A DNA stretch of 64,000 nucleotides from Prosopocoilus inquinatus (lineage: Eukaryota; Arthropoda; Insecta; Coleoptera; Lucanidae), in the NCBI GenBank assembly GCA_036172665.1, contig CM069870.1, positions 58,838,212 through 58,902,211 on the forward strand, written 5' to 3'. Below the pieces are notes generated by a model. The model saw only the letters and a program-made list of their open reading frames with translations, searched no databases and was not told the DNA's origin. Below, in pieces: positions 38,378 through 49,261 of this stretch; position 1 is the first letter of the stretch; every line of letters begins with the position of its first letter. The translations under genes were made by a program, and so were the position numbers.

Positions 38378-40627
38378 CTGCAAGAAAAGAAATGTCACTT
38401 TGACTGGTCGTGAGAACGAAAACCACCAAACAAACACCCGAGTATTTCGCAACGTTGACCAACCTATTTAAGGCCGCATTCACACGTTAAGAAATAATCA
38501 AATTTAATTTATTTTCTTCGGACTTACACCAAAAATAAAATGAGGTGTGAACTGTTGCGTTCACAATCGCGCCGTCGCAATTTTAATAATTTAGTCGAAT
38601 AAATCTCCCCCGAGCCTAGCAAACTTAGATAAGCAGAGGAGAGCATGTGCTTTATCTGTATTAGTAAAGCCGCGATTGTGTGTGGGAGATTTATTTAATA
38701 ACATAAGTCGGCGTGCGATTACACATTTTGACAAGACGACTGAAATTAACTGAGGTTAAGAACTGATTGTGAGTACATGCGAATTTCACATAGTGAAAGA
38801 GAAAACGGTCAAATGTGAAGAGCAAACAGCCAGCCACTACACTCAAACCATTATTTTGTGCTAGTCAGACCGAGGAGGTGTTTCCTCTTATCCAACCTAT
38901 TGTTTAAATAACATTTTATTGATTTTTGAATTGAAAACATAATTTCAAACGACATTGATCTGATAAAGTTTCACCTTGGACATTATCGCTTTCGTATCTC
39001 GTCAAGCTGTTTATCAGCAAACAGCTTTCTATTGTTTTAATAAGCCGTTAATTAGTTAAATTAATGCAGTTCCAAGGATTCGATTTATGCACTTTTCTAA
39101 TTTTACAACTCAATTAGACAAGGCAAAAGTATTATTATTAATTACTTCCTCGGCAATATGAAAAATGTACGTTCTTGTATGTAATAAATCACAGTTTACA
39201 TTCTATTTCAAAGGAAGAAAAAATTATGTATATGCATATCAAAGATCGATCAGGCTTAACAGTAGTCTATAATACGAAAAAAGTAAATAACTAATTTTAT
39301 AGCACATCAGCTGCAAAAGTGTAATTGCTTAAAACATATGGTGATCCTAAATAATCATGGATTATCCTAAATAAAGAGAAAATTTCACGTTTCTCTTACC
39401 TGCAATTTTTTTAATACAAAGAAAACTCAGATTTTTCCTAACTTGCGGTTACGACTAGCTACACCTTAATGTTAGTGCAACACTTACTGTAACCAACGAA
39501 CTGAAACTACTGAATCACAATCTGATTCAAGACAATGAATCTGCTTACAAATGAAGGGTCATTTATTAAGTACACAATCAGGTACCAATATGCAAATTAA
39601 ATACCATTTAATAGCATTCCAAATTTAGAGGATCCCATGCGCACATACTTTAAACAATTTAAACCTATTATCCTGGAAGGATTACAATAAAATCCCAATA
39701 CAATTAAAAGGAAAAATACATTTTAGGAATTTCATAATTTAAATACAATTTTAGTTCATTAAACTTAAAATAAATAAAATTCAACAAGAGAATATTTTAA
39801 ATTACATGTGGATCTGTCTGTAAACCTGACCGAAATACCAATGTATTGCTTACGTCAAAGCCAATTATAAATAAGTTACGCAAACACACTGAAATTCACA
39901 TTACTTTACACTATTAGATGGTCAATTATGATCTGCTTTAAAGTCTGGAAAACAGGCTGTTAAATATCGAATAATTTTTTTTACATTTGTCTCATTAATT
40001 TTTTTGTTTGTCCCGCATAATTAATGTTTTCATTAAGAAGATGAATTACTAATACGTTCTCTGTTTAACATTTACAATATACCATGTGCAACTTCGTCCT
40101 GATGTGTGTAGGTGGATATTCTTTGTAAACTTCTGTACTGTATTGCAACTGTAACACGAAAGAAGAAAATCAGTAAAATTGACTCACACAAAAGTGGACC
40201 TTAAAGTTACTACATACTCATTTTTTTGTTACAATATTTATTATTATGATGACAGTCTGGGAAATTTCGGACATTTCTAGTAAGTATACGACCTTTTGCA
40301 GATGCGTTGTTAAATCGAACAAAATACACGTTTCCTGTCAAATGTTTGTGGACTTCTATAAATTACTAGTAAGGCGTTCAACAAAAAGAGTGTAAGACTG
40401 CCAAGCAAACTTTTTTGCAGCCATAAAAAACATAGAAATCAAATCTACTACAAAATAGATTTTATAAACATCGCATATAGAAATTTAAATAGGTTTATGC
40501 ATTAAATAAATGTTACGCTAAATTCATTAATATTAACTATATTAACGTTTAGAATAGCAGAAACTAACAAGAATATTCATATCATAAAGTTTTATGATTG
40601 AATATTCCTAAAATATAAACAGATAAA
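38378..40627. other. AT-rich non-coding stretch
   Basis: 38474-38730 is less AT-rich, with AAGGCCGCATTCACACG at its start and CGGCGTGCGATTACACA near its end, perhaps a decayed element. No gene seen. Confidence 0.4.
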
Positions 40628-40985
40628 ATAGCGACATCTTACTATCGCTTTTTGACCTGACATTGCAGTAGGGTAGACAAATTGAAGCGGGATTTGCTCC
40701 TAATAAGTCCCCCATGCAAGGCGGCCATGCTAGCTGTCAAAGCATAATGAAAGATTTTAGAAAAATTTTGTGCAAATCGGTTTTGATTGCAGCGAGAACC
40801 TCGAGCAGCCTCTGGACAGCTGTTTCAGCCCTGCTTGGGGCTTCTTCAGCGGAGACGTAGCTCGACATTCCCGCTGCACACAAAAACGACTTGCCCAATT
40901 TATTCGCATTTGCGATGTCCAGAGGCTGCTCGAGGTTCTCGCTGCAATCAAAAGCGATTTGCACAAAATTTTTCTAAAATATAAA
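40628..40985. mobile_element. Fold-back element related to the 20.1-kb repeat
   Basis: Arms of about 62 bp (40753-40816 and 40916-40979) are inverted copies containing CTCGAGCAGCCTCTGGA and CGAGAACCTCGAG. The core reads GAAGAAGCCCCAAGCAGGGC then TGAAACAGCTG on the minus strand. This resembles the GAAGA...GAAAC end signature of Penelope-like elements, an assignment I hold loosely. Confidence 0.65.
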
Positions 40986-42441
40986 GTTTTATGATTGGTT
41001 GTTACCTTGGTAACAGAACTTATATTTAACGTACTCGATAGGGAATAGACCCTATTGTCTGGAATGTTACTAGCTTCGATTATAAACAATTCTTATTACT
41101 GTATTGACTATAAATGTGTAATATCTGAAGTATGTTTAAACAAATAGGTTATCGAAAAAGTGTGTTTTTAAAGATCTGCAAGTAGGTATAATATTTACTT
41201 AAGTAAGTAAATATGCAGGTCGGCATCATTCGAATACTAAAAAAAAATTCAAGTAAGTAAATGAAATTGACTTCTAATAATGCATATGTATGTATATGTA
41301 TATGTACATGGTTAAAAATTGCACAATGTTTAATTCCCTTTAGAAACTTACTTTGCTGTTGGAAATGATTAGTGTATATACAGGGTGAATAAAAAGTAAG
41401 AAGCTACGGTGGTAGAGCCATTATTATAAGTCATCACAAAACCAGTTTCAAACTAAAGTTAAGAGGCTAATTTGTTCAGCATAAATTAAGGTTTTCCGTT
41501 TTCCTTATATTTATTTATATCGGGTGATCAACGGAATTCATAATTAGAGGAGACTGTGATTGGTGCTATTTTATGCTATGTAGTTGGATACACTGGGAAA
41601 TAAATAATAAATTCACAGTTGTCATATTTGAGGTTACGCCTGAGCTTTGTACAATCTTTATTTTGTTATTTTATTTTGTATGGATGCTGGTTTAAATCCT
41701 TTTTTAGAATATTAGAGGACCCTATAAGACAAATCCGTTTATTATCAATCATTAAAAAAATAAATGTCACAATTCTGACATTTCAAATTTTGTATTTCAA
41801 ACTGCAAGCCTGTATTGCTAACTTTTTGGAAAATATCGCAGCCTGCTCTAATAATAAATTCCGTTGATCGCATGGTACTTTCGAAGCTTGATGTCAACTA
41901 TGTTTGTTTTTATATTAAAGCTTAGGTATATTTTTCCGACAAAATTGATAGCAAGTGTTCTGCTCTTTTCATAGCCATGTAAAGATAATATAGGATCGCA
42001 TAAGAAAAAATTACTGAAAAATCAGTTGTATTGTCTGAATCTGCTGTTTGGAGCTCATGCTTTTATCATAAAAATATTAATACATTTTTTTATTAAGGCA
42101 AACATTACATACAATGTTAACAGTAGCTTAGTTCACATTGTTTAAATTGTTCAATATTAATTGCTTGGCAATGTACAAATCTTTCAGAAAGAATCAAGAA
42201 GCAATTTTTCATTAAAAGTTCTAAAAGTCAGCAGTTTTACGCGCGGTTTCTGAAACGATATATAAATTTATGCAGAGATAAACTCAAGATAAACTCACTA
42301 TAACTTCTAAAAAGCGTTACTCAAAACTTTAAGCACGAGCGTTTTCTAAAACGTTCAAGCGTTCGCTTTTTCTAATGCCCTGAATAGAACATATCAGAGT
42401 ATCAGGTTATGTTCACACTGAAGAAAGAGATTTAGTGCGCC

Positions 42442-42639
42442 TAAGGAGGCGTTCGCACGAGCGTTTTCTAAAACGTTTCTAACGTCGTGAATAGAACTTA
42501 TCGGTTTAAATATATGCGTTCGCACTAAAGTGCTTTTTTCAGTGGAACATAACTATTAAATCTGACATGTTCTATTCAAGGCGTTAGAAAAAGCGAGCGC
42601 TTAAACGTTTTAGAAAACGCTCGTGCGAACGCCGCCTTA
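42442..42639. mobile_element. MITE with GGAGGCGTTCGCACGAGCG ends
   Basis: TIRs of about 34 bp: TAAGGAGGCGTTCGCACGAG then CGTTTTCTAAAACG, inverted at 42606-42639. A partial relative (CGTTTTCTAAAACGTTCAAG) lies just left at 42301-42400. Confidence 0.75.
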
Positions 42640-43564
42640 TAGTAGTGGTTCTATCACTCAGGATTTTTCTTTTTTTTCACTCTGTAATTATTTGTCAAGT
42701 TTATATTAAAGCTACGTTATAAAACGTGTAAAATAATAAACTTAAAACTTCGATTTTACTGACCAATGAAATAAAGAAAAATTCTCCAAGATAGCTTTTT
42801 CCAAAACTGATCAATTTTTTCAACGCCCCGTACACAAACATTCGCTAAGTTTTTACGCCACACAATTTGTTAACAAGATATACAAATTTTCGTTGATTAA
42901 GAATCTAGATATCTGAATTTTATTATTTATTATTAATTATTATTATACAGTCGGAAGCAAAAAATAGTAGACACTTACAGTTTCCTGTAATTTTTCTCTG
43001 ATACTATTTAATTATGGTTTCACACAGATGACGCATTTTGTAACACTTTTGTAAGCTTTCAGATTTGATAAGCTCAAAATCTTGTCACATCTGGAAAGTC
43101 ATATTTAAACAGTACCATTTTGCAAATATAAATAATTTATATAATTTTACTAAAAACTGTAATTGTCTACTCTCGACCGAATGTTCGACCGAACATTCAA
43201 CGAACAAAGAAAAACTAAATCTATTTCAACAGATTACAACATGATGTAAAATACGCATATTAAAATATAAAAGCACCTCGATGATAAATAAATTTTTAAA
43301 AATAACATTATTCCGAGAATGGCAAGAACATTTATACCAAGTGTACATAAATAAAAGACCACCACGTTTGGCAAGCTTTCAAAGTAAAGTTGGGAGGTAT
43401 TACAGGGCGCATGAAATTTTTATGGTTTTCTTAGATAAATGTGTTTTTGTAGCATTTTTTTTAATTCAACTAAATGTATTTCATTTTATTTTGCAAACTC
43501 TCAGATGAAACAAATACATTTTCTCTGTACAAAACACCAGTATTTATAGGATTTATTATTTATT

Positions 43565-43606
43565 CTGAAGAAGTTGTCAAGTCAACTCAGCGCGAAACAT
43601 CGATTG
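43565..43606 (+). repeat. Penelope-like element end signature
   Basis: CTGAAGAAGTTG followed about 15 bp later by GCGCGAAACATCG, the spacing and wording often seen near ends of Penelope-like retroelements. No reverse transcriptase was found next to it. Confidence 0.35.
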
Positions 43607-44164
43607 TTAAATTGGTATTGCCCGATCAATTGTAGGTTTGTTCCAACAGCAGTTTCCGAAATGGTCAAAAACAGTTATCAACCGAAATAATGATCAATTT
43701 TCGTAAAGAGTACAACTTTGAAGGGTGCATGCTTTGGACGGTTCTAAACTGAAACTGGACTTGAAACAAAACTACATAATTAAAAACTTTCTAAAGAAGA
43801 GTTCAGTGTCGTACATAAAGTATCCACTTTGCAAAAATTGTTCAAAAACGTACGAAACCTTTAAAGTACTTAATTTTTCGAAATGAAGTCAGCAGGGGGC
43901 AAAAAAATTCGACAAGAATTTGACATATCATGTTAAAACAAAGAAAAATAAATGTGAACTCAATATATGTTTGATGTTTAACACAATAACAATTTTTTTT
44001 TATTAAAAAGCAAAATAATATTCCCGGATTTTATTGACCACTTGTGTACAGTATGAGCGAAAATAATTGAGCACAGTTTAAATCTCCGGGCTTTTATTAT
44101 TATTTTTTTTTTGTAATGTTAATTGGTAATATTGATTCAAGTAAATATCAATAATTAAGTGACT

Positions 44165-44295
44165 AAGGACCAGTTTTTCAATTGGGGCTTAACTTTAAAC
44201 TCTGTTTTATTCCTCTGGAAACAATTGTCCTTACAATTGTTACCATGGGAATAAATCAAAGCTTAAAGTTAAACTGAGATGGAAAAACTGGGCCT
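44165..44295. mobile_element. Small palindromic MITE, ~130 bp
   Basis: Ends GGACCAGTTTTTCAATTGGG and the inverted GGCCCAGTTTTTCCATCTCA; inner arms share TTAACTTTAA. Confidence 0.7.
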
Positions 44296-44977
44296 GATGT
44301 AATAGGTAGTTACTGATATTTCAAATGTGTAATATTAATTAATTGAAAACATTTTAGTTAACTCTCATTTTTTTATAAAGACCCTACACACAAATAATAA
44401 AAACCACTAGAAAAGACGCGGGAATTTCAAACCGTCTTAGCCATTTTCATTTCTACTGTACTACTTTTATGCGACTTTTCTTTTCTGTCTGTAGTAATCG
44501 TAGGTGATTCGATATTTGTGACGAAGATAAGAGTTTAAATTTAATTTCTTTAATTTGTCAACGAATCTGACATATTAAGGTCGTCTCATTAGGATTTGAA
44601 ATCTTGCCTATCACTGAGTATTATAGATTATAGTCATACATAAGATAAATCAGATCCAAAGAAGTGATAGAATTATTAGTAAGAAACAAAAATTGATTTA
44701 TTAAAAGTTATTATGTAATACGATTCATTTTTTAATCCCTATTCCGATTTTCCTCGTTCCTCATTTACTTATTTCTCAGGTACTACCAATTAAATTAATC
44801 CTCCTCTCACTTTACGTTTTTTATTAATCAAGCAAACTTATTCTTTAATGGCTGTTACCTATTGTTGACAGGTATTGGATTTCGTTTTTTTACAATGTTG
44901 AAGTTTTCGTTAAAAAAAAAACGTCACAATGAGGTTCAAAAAACTAAAATTTTCTTTTTGAACGAATAAATTATTTT

Positions 44978-45138
44978 TATTTTATCCAACGCGTGTTCAT
45001 TATGAAGTCATAATAAATCCGATTTTGAATATATTATGAGGTCTATAAAACACTATTGGAATTATGGACCCATAATTAAAATGTCATTCAAAATCGGCAT
45101 TATTATGACTTCATAATAAACAGGTATTGGATAAAACT
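44978..45138. mobile_element. Palindromic MITE, family member 2 (complete)
   Basis: Inverted arms of about 50 bp: TTTTATCCAA, GTTCATTATGAAGTCATAAT and CGATTTTGAA, mirrored at the other end. Same family as 7432-7562. Confidence 0.75.
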
Positions 45139-45590
45139 ATGTATTACACTAGTGCTTTAACAGCAGATGTCACTTGTATAATAAATAGCTTATCTATCAG
45201 AAAACGGTACCACTTATGCTAACACCATTAACACCAATACAGCGTTTTCGACAGGATACTTGCTTTTATCTGTTCTTCTCTTACTGCAACAACTTGAAAT
45301 AGCACAGGACGTCATGGTTTTGTCTTAATACTAAGCCAAAGAATTTAATTTTACTTCAACAATTGAAAATGATAATTACACTGCCAATTTGACAGAAGGT
45401 ACGCAGTGCATACCCCAATATGGCGGAATGCAGATCGTGTCCCTGTACTTAATGCCGAATCCCCGGTAACTCACTGCTTAAAAATAATTAAGATTGGATA
45501 CAATCTGTATCTTCACTATTTTTTGACTTTAGTAGTTTTATTTTATTTCATTTCCTTATCACGCCAAAAATTGCTTCCTTATTTCTTTCT

Positions 45591-45838
45591 TATCACTAGA
45601 GAACGGAAGGACGTAATTGAAACATGTGGAGGGGAGTCGTGGGAGTTGCAGATCGCGTGCTTTCGCGTTCTGCCTTGATTTGAATCTTGAATATTCAGTC
45701 TTCAATTCATCGTAGCAAAAAGCGTTATTAACATTTGGCAAGATATAGAGCCAACTATTTGCTTAATACTTCTTTCTTGAGTCCTACAGCTCCCCTCCAC
45801 CTGTCTCATGTACGTCATTCCGTTCTCTACTTATCACA
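45591..45838. mobile_element. Fold-back element, ~248 bp, upstream of the BTB gene
   Basis: About 60-bp arms: GAGAACGGAAGGACGTA and GTGGAGGGGAG at the left are mirrored as GAGAACGGAATGACGTA and GTGGAGGGGAG at the right. Confidence 0.7.
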
Positions 45839-47426
45839 CCTAAAATTGAACGAGACTAACCAGAGTATAGTCCATAATTTTTAAGTTATTAAACACAAAT
45901 TATTAGTCTGTGAGAAACTGAACTTAACATACAACTCTATGAAACCACCTAAATATCATGAACGAGTAAATTTATCGATATCGCGTAAACTTGCGATAGT
46001 TATTTTCGTGGAAAATAAATCTTATCAATTTATATTAAGCATTTCCTATTATCAAAAAGAAATGTCCTATAAGTTGTGAAAAGAACGCAATTAATGATTA
46101 TTTTTTCTAAAGCATAAAACAGTCCCAGTCCGTCTCTGACGTGTGCAACGTGAAACAATTAACTGAAGTGAAACAGCACGTGATTTCTTTCCTTTTTTTA
46201 ATTGAAAACAAAAGCCTTGAACCAAATTACACCAAGGACTTAATGCAGAATATTGTGACGGTTTTGAGATTACTTTTTTATTGTAAACACGTTTGTTTAC
46301 GTTATGATAATAATTACAAGAAGTCAAAATGTCAGGTTAAAAAAGACAATCTTTGCAAGATGTTGAATTTGTTAAATTCAAACGAATCCCCCGGTTACCT
46401 AGTGGTCAACGACTTCAGCTTCGGTGTTTGCCCTGTTTGCAAGACGGCAGTTCACAAATCGATTTCGTCTACGAGCCAAAATTTCCTTGACCTACGCAAA
46501 AGGCAGTTCGCCACCCTCGTCTATTAATATCCCACTACAAAGCACGCAGGAACGTTACGAAACAGCAATAACTTTTGCAGATTTGATAATCAGCTGACAT
46601 CAGCGTTGACTCATTCACTTAAGAAGCGAGGCTAATTTTACATTCGTCACAATTTTCATTCATTTCCAGGAAAAACTAAGTAATGTAGAGACGGTAGACT
46701 TACGTTTTGACATTTCATAATTAAATTCAGTTTCCAGTGGTTTCGGTTATTTTCACTCTTCACGGCACTAAAACGATCCTCTGCGGTGAATGTAAACAAA
46801 TTAAAACGGTCTTTAATAATGTATAATTTAAATTTAACACATCCTGGGAGAGACCCTTACGAAATCTGTCAGAACCGCCATCTGTAATTAAATGAATGCG
46901 TTCGTGTAAGAAAGAGAGGAAACGTCATTGTTTGCAACAAGACAAACAAGAATGAGTAAATCTCGCAGGTGCACCAATCCTAAGCGCAGAAAAAATCCAA
47001 ATTTTAAACAATAATTAATTTTATATAATTATTTTAAGGCAAAACCCATTATGAAATGACGCGAAAATAATTCGCGTGCTCTTTTTAATGTAATTCTTTT
47101 TTTTTTCGAATTCGCCAACATAAATTTATTTCCATCGAATTTTCAATACTCGCGTATTTATGTTCAAGGAAAACATGAATTAATTATAAATTAAAAACAA
47201 ACTTTGATTTTCGTGAATGATCTCTGAAAGTAAAGAAAGACGAAATAAACAAGTAAGGCAACCAGGGAAACTTCTTTTTCTTAGTTGGCGAAAAGAAGTA
47301 GGTAGATATATTGATTGAAATTAAAAGGTTTATTTTTATGTTTGAGATGGTCCACCTTCTTTATAATAATTTCACGGAAGTGCGGTGATTATTAACGTTC
47401 CGTCGCGATTTATTTATCGATGTGAA
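45839..47426. promoter_or_regulatory. Upstream region of the BTB gene
   Basis: Expected to hold the 5' untranslated exon(s) and promoter of the BTB gene. I see no clear TATA or initiator. Contains the uncharacterised open frame at 46111-46527. Confidence 0.3.
46111..46527 (+). CDS. Unidentified open frame upstream of the BTB gene
   Basis: 139 codons open from the TAA at 46108 to the TAA at 46525-46527. The first in-frame ATG is inside (near MQNIVTVLRLLFYC). It has a paired-cysteine stretch (FGVCPVCKTAVHKS) but no recognisable domain. It might be chance, or an exon or 5' untranslated part of the BTB gene about 0.9 kb downstream. Confidence 0.22.
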   Translation, partial: SIKQSQSVSDVCNVKQLTEVKQHVISFLFLIENKSLEPNYTKDLMQNIVTVLRLLFYCKHVCLRYDNNYKKSKCQVKKDNLCKMLNLLNSNESPGYLVVNDFSFGVCPVCKTAVHKSISSTSQNFLDLRKRQFATLVY

Positions 47427-47618
47427 ATGTCGGTGGCGGACGAACAACAGTTCTGTCTACGTTGGAACAATTTTCAAGCCAATATTACGTCTCAATTCGA
47501 GGCGCTCAGAGACGATGAGGATTTTACGGACGTGACCATTGCTTGCGAGGGACAACGCATTCAGGCCCACAAAGTCGTCCTTTCGGCGTGCAGTCCCTTT
47601 TTTAAAGAACTTTTCAAA
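47427..47618 (+). CDS. BTB gene exon 1 (first half of BTB domain)
   Basis: 64 complete codons from [15 protein letters not shown] to [10 protein letters not shown], with donor GTAAGA. FCLRWNN and [11 protein letters not shown] are hallmarks of arthropod TTK-type BTB domains. Confidence 0.93.
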
Positions 47619-49261
47619 GTAAGAGGTCATATTTTTGTTGCCCTTAATTAGGTTGGCAGTAGCATTAGTACCTGTCAAATTTTCGGCGCCAAATTTAAAA
47701 ATGTCAAAACACTAAATTTTTCTTGGGCTCCGGTCTCTTCCTTCCTGCCTTTTAAGTTTTGTAAATGAAAAATCTTTTCATGTAATTGCTTATTAAATAT
47801 TATGTATCTGTTTCATATTACATAATCGTTTGCATTAGCTCACGACGGCATTTGTTTTGTAATTTAAAATTCACTCCAAGTTTACAAACAAATTAAAAGA
47901 GCAGGCTTAAGTTCCCCCTATATAATTTTCAGCCTAATCAATTAAAAAAAAAAAAACATTTCAGACGAATCCTTGTACACATCCAATTATTTTTATGAGA
48001 GATGTGGAAGTTCAACATATTGTTGCCCTCATGGAATTCATGTACGCAGGTGAAGTAAACGTAGCCCAGGCTCATTTATCTGCATTCTTAAAGACTGCGG
48101 AATCACTCAAAATCAGAGGCTTAACAGATACTTCACCGCCTTCGGAATCGTGCAAAGAACAAGAGGAGGTGAGTATTGCTCCTTCGACGAAGCTAAAAAT
48201 AAAAATTACTGTGTGGTTCAGGACTCAGTATTTTTAAATTCGCAAGTGTCTTCATCTAAACAATATTCTTCATTCTTCACAAAGCAAACCAGAGCCGCGA
48301 AACCACAGATATCTTCAACGAGTAACGTAACATCTAGTCAAGATATTCCGGCTTCCCCAGATAAATCTTGCACGCCCCCTCCGAAGAGGCAATGCAAAGA
48401 TGACCGCAATGAGACTGAATTACCAAGGCTGAAACAACTATCTACCGTAAACGAAGATTCCATAAGTGTGAATCCGTTTACATTGCAGTGTGATGATGTG
48501 AACTTGATGGAGGTTTCCAAGAGCCCTCTGTTGCCTAAAATGGAGTTACCAGACTATTTAAGCGATGATGATAGGGACGAAACGGTTGCAAACTTTTACC
48601 ACTCGGCAGATGTAACAGAATTGACTGGTATGTTCATTTTATAAAAACACTTTTTGCTTTTAATTTGCAAATTATCATGATCGCAGGTGGAATGGAAATT
48701 ATACCTCAAACATCGAACTTAATGATGAAAGAAAACAACATTGAATCGACTGCAGGTATTAACTGTTACTTTTAATTAATTCGTCGATATATTATGTATT
48801 AAAGCTCGCATTTAAAAATTAGGTACTTCTTTTCGAATGTTTTGTTGATCGGGTCCAGCAGTGATGATGATGATGTCGTGCTTGCAACGGCTTTGTAATT
48901 TTCATGGTTTGTTGCAGGCACCGACTCCAGAAAGCTGCACTCGCTGGACCCGAGGCCTTGTGATGAGTGCGGACGCGTTTATAGCAACCTGTCGAACCTC
49001 AGGCAGCACATGAAATTGATCCACTATCCCACATATGTGCAGTGTCCCATCTGTCAAAAAGATTTCAAGACTGACCTCTACCTTCGCAGGCACATGCAAG
49101 GCTCGCATGAGCTTGGAAAATTCTCAATAAACGAAAAATACCGATCTCTTTCTACACCGTACGCAAGTAACAGCGGCAACTATAAATGCTCGCACAAAAT
49201 GCCCGATCAGAAATTTTCGGTCTCACGATACCATGCAGGCAGTGTTTCTAGACTGCAGTAA
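47427..49261 (+). CDS. BTB/POZ transcription factor, C2H2 zinc-finger isoform (5 exons)
   Basis: Shares exons 1-4 with the BEN isoform, then uses terminal exon 48918-49261: 1215 nt, 404 residues. The last exon encodes two C2H2 fingers: Cys305/Cys308/His321/His326 (C-x2-C-x12-H-x4-H) and Cys333/Cys336/His349/His354 (same spacing). They are separated by only six residues. A tail with no complete third finger follows (one CSH, no paired cysteines). The layout of one shared BTB module with alternative DNA-binding 3' ends is that of lola, mod(mdg4), tramtrack and fruitless. The two fingers should give DNA specificity different from the BEN form (inference). Confidence 0.88.

Noticed and set aside
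38115..38483. 122-codon minus-strand frame as a single gene
   Set aside because: Its ends are low complexity; only the central 112 nt between good splice sites is GC-rich, so an exon is the better reading.
40737..41089. Open frames on both strands at 40.7-41.1 kb
   Set aside because: They read through a palindromic mobile element, so both strands give similar peptides.
48150..48644. Single 164-codon gene in the BTB region
   Set aside because: It spans a 53-nt intron and runs past the exon 3 donor; the central part is exon 3 of the BTB gene.
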